A stretch of DNA of 62,031 nucleotides from Flavobacteriales bacterium UBA958 (GTDB lineage Bacteria > Bacteroidota > Bacteroidia > Flavobacteriales_D > Crocinitomicaceae), in NCBI GenBank assembly GCA_002293045.1, contig DBCM01000011.1, positions 1 through 62,031 of the forward strand, read 5' to 3'. Each line of letters opens with the position of its first letter. The stretch's first letter is position 1. The notes below the pieces were generated by a model. It saw only the letters and a list, made by a program, of their open reading frames with translations. It was not told where the DNA came from and did no database searches. Both the position numbers and the translations under genes were made by a program. Shown here piece by piece: positions 27,214 through 35,063 of the stretch.

Positions 27214-27223
27214 TCTTTTTTTT
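27206..27223 (+). terminator. Terminator of the SRP RNA gene
   Basis: The 3' arm of the closing stem (CTTACCCC) is followed by TC and eight T residues (27216-27223), so the RNA's own stem serves as an intrinsic terminator. Confidence 0.7.
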
Positions 27224-27230
27224 ATGGACG

Positions 27231-27297
27231 ATAAGACGGTAAGACACTAGGATATTAAGATATTAAGACGTTAAGACACTAGGAGAATACAAAGTCC
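27231..27297 (+). repeat. Degenerate direct repeats of a TAAGAC-type unit
   Basis: The stretch between the SRP RNA and the next gene holds several copies of a 9-11 base unit (for example TAAGACACTAGGA twice, and ATTAAGATATTAAGACGTTAAGAC). They are irregular and too short-spaced for CRISPR. Together with the element that follows, they fill this 480-base gene-free interval. Confidence 0.75.
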
Positions 27298-27302
27298 TGA
27301 AA

Positions 27303-27514
27303 TCCTAAAGTCCACTAAGTTGTTTCATTTTGTTTCCCCCTTCCGAAGGGGGACTAAGGGGGATGACATATTGCGAGTATTAAATTTTTTAAGTGGAGGT
27401 AATATTGCCGAGTAGTATACTCCATTAGAGGAGGTGGATTTTATTTTTTTCATCCCCCTCTATCCCCCTTCTAAGGGGGAAGAATAACTTCTTGTTTCCA
27501 CAGTCCTAAAGTCC
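27303..27514 (+). repeat. REP/MITE-like element with inverted termini inside short direct repeats
   Basis: Two ~30-base copies in inverted orientation, at 27335-27365 and 27451-27480, share the CCCCCTT...AAGGGGG palindromic core plus a GGGGGATG/CATCCCCC end. About 85 AT-rich bases lie between. Outside them, TCCTAAAGTCC occurs as a direct repeat at 27303-27313 and 27504-27514. No coding frame lies inside. It could be a non-autonomous mobile element or a bidirectional hairpin cluster. Confidence 0.65.
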
Positions 27515-27560
27515 AAAAGTCTAAATATCATTGAGACTAATTTTTCATTACCTTTAAACC

Positions 27561-27848
27561 ATGAAATGGATATCAATTTTCTGTTTGGCGCTATTGGTCA
27601 GTTGTTCAAAAAGCACCTCATGTACCTCTGCAATTAAAGGCACTTTTAAGAATCGTACCGGTTTAGACGGGTGTGGTTGGGTGATTGAAGCGAACGGTAA
27701 AACCTATGAACCCATCAATCTAGGTGAGTTTGACAGCAGTTTGTTGGTCGAAAATCAAAAAATATTTTTTAACTACAATTCATTTTCGGGAGGATCAATA
27801 TGCATGGTGGGTGAAACCATTCAATTAACGTGCGTTGAAAAGCGGTAA
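27561..27848 (+). CDS. Small secreted lipoprotein, Cys-rich
   Basis: A 95-residue protein with signal peptide and lipobox LVSC (Cys about 15). The mature part has four more Cys and a short beta-rich domain (GCGWVIEANGKTYEPINL), a pattern seen in many small Bacteroidota lipoproteins of unknown role. TACCTTTA lies 4 bases before the ATG and is a near match to the -7 box. Confidence 0.7.
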   Translation: MKWISIFCLALLVSCSKSTSCTSAIKGTFKNRTGLDGCGWVIEANGKTYEPINLGEFDSSLLVENQKIFFNYNSFSGGSICMVGETIQLTCVEKR

Positions 27849-27866
27849 CTTTATATTTATACCCCA

Positions 27867-28691
27867 ATGAAACCACTTCTTTATGGTATTTTAATGACCG
27901 TTTCCATCGCATCATGCCAAACTAAGGAATCCGCTGAACCTACAAAAACAAGTGAAAAAACCGAGGTAAACGAACCCATATCTTGGATCATTCCCACAGG
28001 AAAAACCGTTGAAACGCGGTTTAACACACCCGAAGGATTTACGCGAACTGCAATGGATGGCAATTCATTTGGATTGTATTTAAGAAATCTACCGCTCAAA
28101 CCGGATGGAAGTAAGGTTAAAACATTCAGTGGCGAAATCAAACCAAATTACCAAACCTACCTGGCGGTAGTAGATCTTCCGATCGGTAAAAAAAACTTGC
28201 ATCAATGCGCGGATGCCGTTATGCGACTTCGAGCTGATTACCTCTTTAGTCAATCAAGATTCAATGAGATTTCGTTTCGACAGGCAAGCGGTAAAACCCT
28301 TTCCTATAGCACATGGTTAGGTGGCAAAACAGCAGATAAAACCAATCTTTGGACGTATTTAGAAACAGTGTTTAATACGGCAAACACCACCTCTTTAAAT
28401 CAACAGTTAACCACTAAACCCGTTAAATCACTTGAAATAGGTGACGTATTTATTACAGGACCGCCCCCGGGCCAACCTTTCGGCCATGCCATCATTGTAG
28501 TGGATAAATGCATCGATAACACAGGTAAAGTTAAATTCATGTTGGCCCAAAGCTATATGCCAGCACAAGAAATTCAAATCTTAGATAATCCCACAACTCC
28601 AGGTTGTCCATGGTACGACCTTGATTTCGGTCAGAACTTAGACACCCCGGAATGGGATTTCTCGCCCTATCAATTAAAATCGTTCGAATGA
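27867..28691 (+). CDS. DUF4846 family lipoprotein
   Basis: A 274-residue lipoprotein (lipobox SIASC, Cys about 17). The mature domain contains LYLRNLPLKPDGSKVKTF (as FGLYLRNLPLKPDGS), DAVMRLRADYLF, ISFRQASGKTLSYSTW and the GDVFITGPPPGQPFGHAIIVVD block with a conserved Pro-rich loop, His and Asp, characteristic of DUF4846. A role in the envelope is likely but the activity is not established. It overlaps the next small gene by 4 bases. Confidence 0.85.
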   Translation: MKPLLYGILMTVSIASCQTKESAEPTKTSEKTEVNEPISWIIPTGKTVETRFNTPEGFTRTAMDGNSFGLYLRNLPLKPDGSKVKTFSGEIKPNYQTYLAVVDLPIGKKNLHQCADAVMRLRADYLFSQSRFNEISFRQASGKTLSYSTWLGGKTADKTNLWTYLETVFNTANTTSLNQQLTTKPVKSLEIGDVFITGPPPGQPFGHAIIVVDKCIDNTGKVKFMLAQSYMPAQEIQILDNPTTPGCPWYDLDFGQNLDTPEWDFSPYQLKSFE

Positions 28692-28912
28692 AAAAAATGA
28701 TCTTTGTTTTAAGTGTTTCTGCCCTATTCATTTTGAGTTCCTGTAAAAAAGGCGGATGCATTGAACACGACAAATGGGCTTGCGAGTTAATTGATATTAA
28801 TCCCAACTATTACGATCCAGTATGTGATTGCGAGGGAAATACCTACCAAAATGAAGCGGTGATTCAATGCATGGAGGGCAAAACAAGGTATAAAAAAGGA
28901 ACATGTAAATAG
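28688..28912 (+). CDS. Small Kazal-like lipoprotein
   Basis: A 74-residue lipoprotein (lipobox ILSSC, Cys about 19). After the lipobox the spacing of Cys in CELIDINPNYYDPVCDCEGN, TYQNEAVIQCMEG and the terminal KGTCK resembles a Kazal-type protease-inhibitor domain (VCDCEGNTYQNE is the usual VCGCDGKTYxNE motif). I start at ATG 28688, which overlaps the DUF4846 stop (ATGA). It may protect the envelope from serine proteases; this is inferred from the fold only. Confidence 0.75.
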   Translation: MKKMIFVLSVSALFILSSCKKGGCIEHDKWACELIDINPNYYDPVCDCEGNTYQNEAVIQCMEGKTRYKKGTCK

Positions 28913-28935
28913 TGTTATCCTCGCGCTAGAATCCT

Positions 28936-28943
28936 TACCTTTG
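28936..28943 (+). promoter_or_regulatory. -7 box before the epimerase-CBS gene
   Basis: TACCTTTG matches TAnnTTTG and ends 5 bases before the ATG at 28949, predicting a nearly leaderless transcript. Confidence 0.6.
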
Positions 28944-28948
28944 CAGCA

Positions 28949-29953
28949 ATGAAGATTTCTGCTTCGATATACAGCGATTCACGCAACGAATTAGCGCAAA
29001 CCATTAGTGCCCTAGATGCACACCAAGTGGATCTTTTTCATGTAGATTGCAACGATGATTTAAGCGTTTTTGATGACATCATCGCGCTCAGAAAAATGAG
29101 TAATATCCCTGTGGATTTACACATCATTACGCCTACCCCATCTAAATACTACCAACGCTTGATCGAAGTTCCGGTGGAATACGTTACTTTTCAATTGGAA
29201 CCCTTAGAAGAACCTTTAATTTGGCCAAGTGAGTTAACCGCCGCCAAAGGTGTAGCCATTACCACTCCTACCTCGGTAGATGCCTTTGATACTCACAGTT
29301 CCTGCGATTTCATTCTGATCATGGCCACCGTACCCGGACAATCCGGCGGTATATTTGATAAAGAGAATTTCAGAAAGATCAGAACCTTTAGAAAACGATA
29401 CCCCAATAAATCCATTCATGTGGACGGTGGAGTCAATGGAGAAGTTTCCTTCATCCTAAGAAACATGGGGGTTAGTACCGCTGTTTCCGGTTCGTATTTA
29501 TTCAAAGGTCCGAGCATTGGTCATGCCTTAATGAATTTAACCGCTCGCAACCACGCTTCTACCTATCAAATTGCAGATTTCATGATCCCTTTAGAAGAAT
29601 GTCCTGTGGTGCATAATGCGACCTGCTCAACAGAATCCATTCTTGAAGTGATAGAATCTGGTAGCTTAGGGTTTTGTTTGGTCGTCGATGAACAAGACGT
29701 CTTAGTGGGCATTGTATCAAGTGCCGACATTCGTAAAGCACTGTTAAATCACTTAAAAAACAATCAAGCCATTACCCCGGCATCGCTTGTTAATCGACAT
29801 CCCTTAACCATATCTGCTAAGCAATCGGTTATCGATTTATTACAGGTGTTAAAACGCACACCCTTCCCCGTGATGTACTTACCGGTTGTGAATGAACAAC
29901 TCCAAGCCGTAGGTATCATTAATTTTGTAAACCTGATAAAAGGTGAATTATGA
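28949..29953 (+). CDS. Ribulose-phosphate 3-epimerase-like domain fused to two CBS domains
   Basis: A 334-residue fusion. Residues 1-205 form a TIM barrel of the ribulose-5-phosphate epimerase family. Metal and catalytic positions are kept: H31 and D33 in FHVDCNDD, H58 in VDLHIITP, the glycine loop VPGQSGGIF (about 128-136), and D159 in IHVDGG. Residues ~208-334 are two CBS motifs (LVVDEQDVLVGIVSSADIRKAL; YLPVVNEQLQAVGIINFV), which normally bind adenine nucleotides. The usual barrel segment VMDG is CNDD here. It overlaps the DAHP synthase gene by 4 bases. It may be a nucleotide-regulated epimerase; its exact substrate is uncertain. Confidence 0.78.
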   Translation: MKISASIYSDSRNELAQTISALDAHQVDLFHVDCNDDLSVFDDIIALRKMSNIPVDLHIITPTPSKYYQRLIEVPVEYVTFQLEPLEEPLIWPSELTAAKGVAITTPTSVDAFDTHSSCDFILIMATVPGQSGGIFDKENFRKIRTFRKRYPNKSIHVDGGVNGEVSFILRNMGVSTAVSGSYLFKGPSIGHALMNLTARNHASTYQIADFMIPLEECPVVHNATCSTESILEVIESGSLGFCLVVDEQDVLVGIVSSADIRKALLNHLKNNQAITPASLVNRHPLTISAKQSVIDLLQVLKRTPFPVMYLPVVNEQLQAVGIINFVNLIKGEL

Positions 29954-30945
29954 TTATAAAACTAAAATCAACCCTAAGCGGAGCTCAAGCCGAACAACTT
30001 GCAGCAGCTCACAAAGCCTTTCATATTTTCGATGGCGCACACACCTTGATTACGAGCTCCTCCATGAAAGAGGTTCCTGCTGGATTGGTTGAACATATGG
30101 ACGCATCGTGGGTTTTCCCAAATGATATGCAGTTAGCGAGCAGAGGATATAACCCAGAAACGCGCACGATCAATTTCGGTGCTACCACGATTGGTGGGCA
30201 AACCAAGCATACTGTACTCATCGGAGGTCCATGTTCGGTAGAATCTGAAGAGCAAATTGAAAGTGCAGCACAGTTATTAAAATCCCTGGGGTTAAATACC
30301 CTTCGGGGAGGTGCGTATAAGCCTCGGACAAGTCCCTATTCATTTCAAGGCATGGGATTAGATGGCTTAAAACTATTGGCTAAAATGCGCGAAAAACATG
30401 GACTAACCGTGATTACAGAAGCGCGAGATGCTACACACATTGATGAAATTATTGAACATACCGACATCATTCAGATTGGAGCTAAAGCCATGTACGATCA
30501 AGGAATCTTGAGAGCCTGTGCTAAAATAAAAAAGCCAGTATTGATTAAACGCGGGTTTGGAACTACCTTACAAGAATTAGTTCAAGCTGCCGAGTTCGTG
30601 TTGTCTGGTGGAAATCAAGACGTCATGGTTTGCGAACGAGGCATTAGAACCTTTGAAACGGGAACACGCTTTACCTTAGATTTATGTGGCGTGGCGTGGT
30701 TAAAAGAACATACCAATCTTCCAGTGATTTTAGATCCTTCTCACGCGATGGGGTATGCATACGGCGTGGCCCCCTTAGCAAAAGCATGTGTTGCGATGGG
30801 GATTGATGGATTACTGATTGAAACGCATCCAAATCCTAAGGTTGCAAAATCCGACGCCTCCCAGCAATTGACCTATGAAGCATTTACACAATTGTATCAT
30901 GAATTAAAACCTGTAGCGGCGGCGGTTGGCTATAAAATCGTATGA
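29950..30945 (+). CDS. aroF: 3-Deoxy-7-phosphoheptulonate synthase, type I beta
   Basis: A 331-residue DAHP synthase condensing PEP and erythrose 4-phosphate, the entry to aromatic amino acid synthesis. Motifs: GGPCSVES (PEP site), RGGAYKPRTSPYSFQG, VLIKRG, CERGIRTFET and DPSHAMGY. An N-terminal ferredoxin-like domain (about 1-75) as in Thermotoga DAHP synthase probably confers feedback inhibition. The YKPRTSPYSFQG loop separates it from KDO-8-phosphate synthase. It overlaps both neighbours by 4 bases. Confidence 0.9.
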   Translation: MIIKLKSTLSGAQAEQLAAAHKAFHIFDGAHTLITSSSMKEVPAGLVEHMDASWVFPNDMQLASRGYNPETRTINFGATTIGGQTKHTVLIGGPCSVESEEQIESAAQLLKSLGLNTLRGGAYKPRTSPYSFQGMGLDGLKLLAKMREKHGLTVITEARDATHIDEIIEHTDIIQIGAKAMYDQGILRACAKIKKPVLIKRGFGTTLQELVQAAEFVLSGGNQDVMVCERGIRTFETGTRFTLDLCGVAWLKEHTNLPVILDPSHAMGYAYGVAPLAKACVAMGIDGLLIETHPNPKVAKSDASQQLTYEAFTQLYHELKPVAAAVGYKIV

Positions 30946-31610
30946 TGTATCTAGAACAAAATATTAAAGGCTTGTGCGCCAAACACGGAATGCACTACAA
31001 TGATTTCTTGGCGGATTTAGAAGTGGATGAAGTCAAAGAATTAACCTTGTATGACCTAGAAGCGATTGCGGATGAATACAGCCTTGATCTCATGTCGCTT
31101 TTATTTAAACCTTTATTTCATGCCGAACACATTGCAAAGAAATTAAAGGACATCAAACTTCTAATTTTAGATGTGGATGGGGTAATGACCGATGGCGGGA
31201 TGTATTGGACGGAATCTGGAGACCAAATGAAAAAGTTCAATACCAAAGACGGCTTAGGAATCCTTGGTCTCACTAAAAAAGGATTTAAGGTTGGAATCAT
31301 TTCCTCTGGATTCACGCAAATTATGGTGCAAAAGCGCGCTGAATTATTAGGAATTACTCATTGTTATGTCGGACAAGAACCTAAGCTTGAAATTTTAAAT
31401 GCTTGGTGTGAAGCCCTTAACATTGACCTTCAACAGGTCGCAATCATTGGAGATGATCTCAATGATTTATCCGTAATGAACAAAGTAGGTTTGGCGGCGT
31501 GTCCGTCGGATGCCGTGAATGAAGTAAAATCTGCGTGCTCAATTATTTTATCTTCTAAAGGTGGAGAGGGCTGTGTTAGAGAATTTATAGACGCTTACTT
31601 GCAAAAATAA
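30942..31610 (+). CDS. KdsC-family HAD phosphatase with an XRE-like N-terminal segment
   Basis: A 222-residue protein. Residues ~70-222 are a C0-type HAD phosphatase: nucleophile D77 and D79 in ILDVDGVMTDGG, Ser/Thr in GIISSG, Lys in KAKLGI-equivalent KLEILNAWC, and GDDLNDLSVM, as in KdsC (KDO-8-phosphate phosphatase). The first ~55 residues are an extra segment; TLYDLEAIADEYSLDLMSLL resembles the last helices of XRE-type HTH domains. Substrate could be KDO-8-P or another ulosonate phosphate. It is translationally coupled to the DAHP synthase gene (ATGATG overlap). Confidence 0.8.
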   Translation: MMYLEQNIKGLCAKHGMHYNDFLADLEVDEVKELTLYDLEAIADEYSLDLMSLLFKPLFHAEHIAKKLKDIKLLILDVDGVMTDGGMYWTESGDQMKKFNTKDGLGILGLTKKGFKVGIISSGFTQIMVQKRAELLGITHCYVGQEPKLEILNAWCEALNIDLQQVAIIGDDLNDLSVMNKVGLAACPSDAVNEVKSACSIILSSKGGEGCVREFIDAYLQK

Positions 31611-31617
31611 CAGAGAG

Positions 31618-32829
31618 ATGAACCCTATACGCATCGGAGTAATTAAAGAAGGTAAAGTACCCCCTGATTTCAGAACACCCTTGACACCTCATCAGTGTAA
31701 GGTACTCAAAACCATGTATCCCCAGGCCGAAGTAGTAGTGCAATCCAGCCCGATTCGCACCTTTTCTGATCAAGAATACAGGGACCAAGGGATTGCGGTC
31801 GTAGATCACTTGCACGATTGTGACATAATCCTTGGAGTTAAAGAGGTTCCAATTCCAGCCTTGATTCCGAACAAAACGTTTTTGTTCTTCTCACACACCA
31901 TCAAAAAACAACCCTATAACCGAGAGTTACTTCAATCTATTCTTGATCAAAAGATTCGGCTTATCGATTATGAGGTGATCAAAGATAAATACCGCACGCG
32001 CTTAATTGGCTTTGGTCGTTATGCGGGAATTGTTGGATGCTATAACGGATTTCTGACTTATGGATTAAAGCATGGAGCCTATTCGTTAAAACCCGCACAT
32101 GAATGCCATGATCGAAAGGAAGTAGAAGAAGAATTGAAAAAGGTGGTTCTTCCTAATAATTTCAGGTGTTTGGTAACCGGTTTTGGGCGCGTTGGACATG
32201 GCGCCAAAGAAATCATCGATTTATTGCCCATTAAGGAAGTTAGTCCCGAAGAATACCTAACGCAAACATACAACGAACCTGTTTTCTGTCAATTGGAGGC
32301 TGACGATTATTACCGTAACCAAGCGGGTGGTTTTGACAAGGCTGCATTTTATGCAAATCCGGGGGATTATTTATCGATATTATCTCAATACGCCGCGAGT
32401 TCCGACATGTATATCCCCTGCCATTATTGGGATAACAAAGCCCCGGTTTTACTGACTCAGCAAGACTTTATCCAACATAATCGGTTAAAAGTCGTTGCAG
32501 ACATCTCGTGTGACATTGCTGGCCCAATCGCATGTACGATACGTCCCTCAAAAATCGGAAATTCCATTTATGGATGGAATCCGAATACCAACGAAGAATG
32601 TGATTTTAGCTTACCGGAAGCCGTGGCAGTCATGGCGGTAGACAATTTACCGTGTGAGCTTCCAAAAGATGCTTCGGAGGACTTTGGCAGTGAATTATTA
32701 AAGCATGTTTTTCCACGCTTGCTGGGAGAGGATCCCGATCAAATTATTTACAAGGCATCAGAGACGACCTTCGAGGGCACGCTCAATGAGCCGTTTTTAT
32801 ATTTAAGCGACTACCTTGAAGGGAAATAA
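31618..32829 (+). CDS. NAD(P)-dependent dehydrogenase related to saccharopine dehydrogenase (Lys-forming)
   Basis: A 403-residue protein with an N-terminal alanine dehydrogenase/transhydrogenase-type domain (about 1-135, IGVIKEGKVPPDFRTPLTP) and a Rossmann region with LVTGFGRVGHGAKE (about 180-193). The late motif DISCDIAGPIACTIRPS is typical of the LYS1-like saccharopine dehydrogenases. It may act in lysine breakdown or on another imino acid. It follows the phosphatase by 7 bases, so it may be the last gene of the epimerase-aroF operon, and it is convergent with the MFS gene. Confidence 0.7.
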   Translation: MNPIRIGVIKEGKVPPDFRTPLTPHQCKVLKTMYPQAEVVVQSSPIRTFSDQEYRDQGIAVVDHLHDCDIILGVKEVPIPALIPNKTFLFFSHTIKKQPYNRELLQSILDQKIRLIDYEVIKDKYRTRLIGFGRYAGIVGCYNGFLTYGLKHGAYSLKPAHECHDRKEVEEELKKVVLPNNFRCLVTGFGRVGHGAKEIIDLLPIKEVSPEEYLTQTYNEPVFCQLEADDYYRNQAGGFDKAAFYANPGDYLSILSQYAASSDMYIPCHYWDNKAPVLLTQQDFIQHNRLKVVADISCDIAGPIACTIRPSKIGNSIYGWNPNTNEECDFSLPEAVAVMAVDNLPCELPKDASEDFGSELLKHVFPRLLGEDPDQIIYKASETTFEGTLNEPFLYLSDYLEGK

Positions 32830-32832
32830 CCC

Positions 32833-34107
32833 CTAATGAGATTCATTAACTAAGTTCCCTTTTTTATCCTGTTCTTTGATCAGAAAGAACCAAAACAATC
32901 CGGCAAGTAAGAAGGCTCCTGGGAGAATTAACATGCCAATGCGTAAATTCCCACCAAATTGGTCTGAAACTCGACCTACGAGTTCAGGCGACCATAAATC
33001 CCCGAATGCGTGAATCATGAAAATACAAATCGCCATGGCCGAAGCGCGCATGTTGGGTGCAACGCTTTCCACAATTACCGTATTGATCGGGCCCGTTGAT
33101 TGAAATAAGAAAATCAAGGAAATGGCAATGCTAATCATACTCAGGAGGGTGTTCTCTGTTAAAAAAGAAATGAAAGAAAAGGGAACCGCACATAGAACGG
33201 AAATCACTAACAGCTTTGCATAACCAGAGGAACTTTTCTCCCGCCATTTATTGGCGAAATACCCCCCGATAAGCGTACCTAAAATCCCACCAACTACTAG
33301 GGTGGGCCCAAGAAAAAGGGAGGCATCAGCAACATCCAACCCATGTACTCGATGTAAAAATGCAGGCCCCCAAAAGGAGAAGGCCCCCATCGCAAAGGTG
33401 TAAAAGATATATCCAAGGTTCACAAACAGATACTCTCGATTTGAAAATAAGGACCACAGGCTCTTTACGGTGATTTTCTCTTTAGAAACGGCTCCTTCTT
33501 CACTTTGTCCACGCTCCGGTTCAGGAACAAAAAACAACAATGCCGCTAGAAGGAACCCTGGAATCCCAGTAATAAAAAATGCACTGCGCCAACCAAGGCT
33601 AGCCGCAATTACCCCGCCTAGTGCAAAACCCAACGCTGCACCAAGAGGAATGGCTAACGAAAAAATTGTAATTGCCTTATTGCGTTTTTTGGCTTCAAAG
33701 GCATCCGAAATAACAGCCGGTCCAATGGCACCGAAACTTGCCTCGCCTAATCCAACCATTACTCGACAAAAAATCATGAACGAAAACCCTTGGGCAATCC
33801 CCGTCAGACACGTACCTAAACTCCAACCTATAACTCCAATGGCCATTAATTTTTTTCGCGACAAGCGATCTCCCAAATACCCGAAAATTGGAGAAGTCAG
33901 AAAATAACCCAACATGAAGGCCGTTGCCATTCTCCCCATGTCTCCATCGTTCTTGATGTTCAATTCCGCTTTTATAGGCTCTAAAACGGCAGAAAGTACA
34001 TACCGGTCTAAAAAATTAAACAAATTTATCACGGTAAGTAGGACTAACATTCGGTTTGCCCCAGGCATTGTTTTACCAGTTTTCGTAGAAATCTCTGATG
34101 CATTCAT
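32833..34107 (-). CDS. Major facilitator superfamily transporter
   Basis: A 424-residue, 12-helix MFS permease. The conserved loop 2-3 motif is present as GYLGDRLSRKKLMAIG, and GLGEASFGAIGPAVISD follows in helix 4-5. It resembles the spinster-like group of the sugar-phosphate/organic anion class; substrate is unknown. I start at ATG 34107 (MNASEIST): the alternative ATG at 34119 lies inside a TAnnTTTG promoter box and is unlikely to be transcribed. Confidence 0.85.
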   Translation of the reverse strand: MNASEISTKTGKTMPGANRMLVLLTVINLFNFLDRYVLSAVLEPIKAELNIKNDGDMGRMATAFMLGYFLTSPIFGYLGDRLSRKKLMAIGVIGWSLGTCLTGIAQGFSFMIFCRVMVGLGEASFGAIGPAVISDAFEAKKRNKAITIFSLAIPLGAALGFALGGVIAASLGWRSAFFITGIPGFLLAALLFFVPEPERGQSEEGAVSKEKITVKSLWSLFSNREYLFVNLGYIFYTFAMGAFSFWGPAFLHRVHGLDVADASLFLGPTLVVGGILGTLIGGYFANKWREKSSSGYAKLLVISVLCAVPFSFISFLTENTLLSMISIAISLIFLFQSTGPINTVIVESVAPNMRASAMAICIFMIHAFGDLWSPELVGRVSDQFGGNLRIGMLILPGAFLLAGLFWFFLIKEQDKKGNLVNESH

Positions 34108-34112
34108 AGTTA

Positions 34113-34120
34113 CAAACATA
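34113..34120 (-). promoter_or_regulatory. -7 box of the MFS transporter gene
   Basis: Minus strand TATGTTTG, a full TAnnTTTG match, ends 5 bases before the chosen ATG and overlaps the upstream alternative ATG. Confidence 0.5.
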
Positions 34121-34203
34121 ACTAAATTGGCGGTACTCCCCCTAATTCATATAATCTTCACATACATTTCATATTGATTTGAATAAATGCAACACTTTTC
34201 CTT

Positions 34204-34211
34204 TATTTTTG
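34204..34211 (+). promoter_or_regulatory. -7 box of dapD
   Basis: TATTTTTG fits TAnnTTTG and ends 7 bases before the dapD ATG. A TTG at 34179-34181 lies 22 bases upstream. Confidence 0.55.
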
Positions 34212-34218
34212 CTTCGCT

Positions 34219-35034
34219 ATGGAAATAAAATCAATGATTGAAGCGGCTTGGGAAAACCGAGCCTTATTAAGTGAAAAGACAACTCGCGAAGCGATTGAGT
34301 CCATTATTGAATCCCTCGATAAGGGACAAATACGCGTTGCGAATCAATCCGATGATGGCACATGGACGGTAAATGAGTGGATTAAAAAAGCGGTAGTCAT
34401 GTACTTCCCCATCCGGAAAATGGAAACTATGGAGGTCGGTCCCTTTGAATTCCATGACAAAATGCGGCTTAAAACCGATTATGCGGCGCTGGGGATTCGC
34501 GTAGTTCCGGGTGCAAGCGCGCGGTATGGTGCTTTTCTAGCGGAAGGGGTTATCATGATGCCTTCCTATGTAAACATTGGGGCATACGTGGATTCAGGCA
34601 CCATGGTTGATACGTGGGCAACAGTGGGGAGCTGTGCTCAAATCGGCAAAAATGTACATTTAAGCGGTGGGGTTGGCATCGGCGGGGTGTTGGAACCCCT
34701 GCAAGCGGCACCAGTCATTGTGGAAGATGATGCATTTATTGGTTCGCGGTGTATTGTAGTGGAAGGAGTTCGTGTAGGGAAAGCAGCGGTATTAGGCGCA
34801 AACGTCGTGCTTACCAAAAGCACTAAAATCATTGATGTTACCGGTCCTGAACCCATTGAAATGCGTGGCTATGTCCCAGCGCGAAGTGTGGTAATCCCGG
34901 GATCCTATTCCAAGCAATTTGCGGCCGGACAATATCAAGTTCCTTGCGCCCTGATTATTGGTCAGCGATCCGCATCTACAGATTTAAAAACATCCTTAAA
35001 TGATGTCTTGCGCGAACACAACATCGCCGTATAA
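34219..35034 (+). CDS. dapD: Tetrahydrodipicolinate N-succinyltransferase
   Basis: A 271-residue trimeric hexapeptide-repeat enzyme of the succinylase branch of lysine and meso-DAP synthesis. An N-terminal helical domain (about 1-90) is followed by left-handed beta-helix repeats; GAYVDSGTMVDTWATVGSCAQIG (read as AYVDSGTMVD and WATVGSCAQIG), HLSGGVGIGGVLEP and IVVEGVRVG are characteristic. DAP feeds peptidoglycan. It has its own promoter. Confidence 0.95.
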   Translation: MEIKSMIEAAWENRALLSEKTTREAIESIIESLDKGQIRVANQSDDGTWTVNEWIKKAVVMYFPIRKMETMEVGPFEFHDKMRLKTDYAALGIRVVPGASARYGAFLAEGVIMMPSYVNIGAYVDSGTMVDTWATVGSCAQIGKNVHLSGGVGIGGVLEPLQAAPVIVEDDAFIGSRCIVVEGVRVGKAAVLGANVVLTKSTKIIDVTGPEPIEMRGYVPARSVVIPGSYSKQFAAGQYQVPCALIIGQRSASTDLKTSLNDVLREHNIAV

Positions 35035-35040
35035 AATTTG

Positions 35041-35048
35041 TACCTTTG
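35041..35048 (+). promoter_or_regulatory. -7 box of purB
   Basis: TACCTTTG, an exact TAnnTTTG match, 15 bases before the purB ATG at 35064. Confidence 0.55.
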
Positions 35049-35063
35049 CTTTTTAGAAGCATT

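Noticed and set aside
27231..27297. Short regular repeats suggesting CRISPR
   Set aside because: Units are about 10 bases and irregular with no unique spacers, and no cas genes are present.
29950..30945. KDO-8-phosphate synthase (KdsA) instead of DAHP synthase
   Set aside because: The KPRTSPYSFQG loop and N-terminal ferredoxin-like domain are DAHP synthase traits; the KdsA DKANR-type loop is absent.
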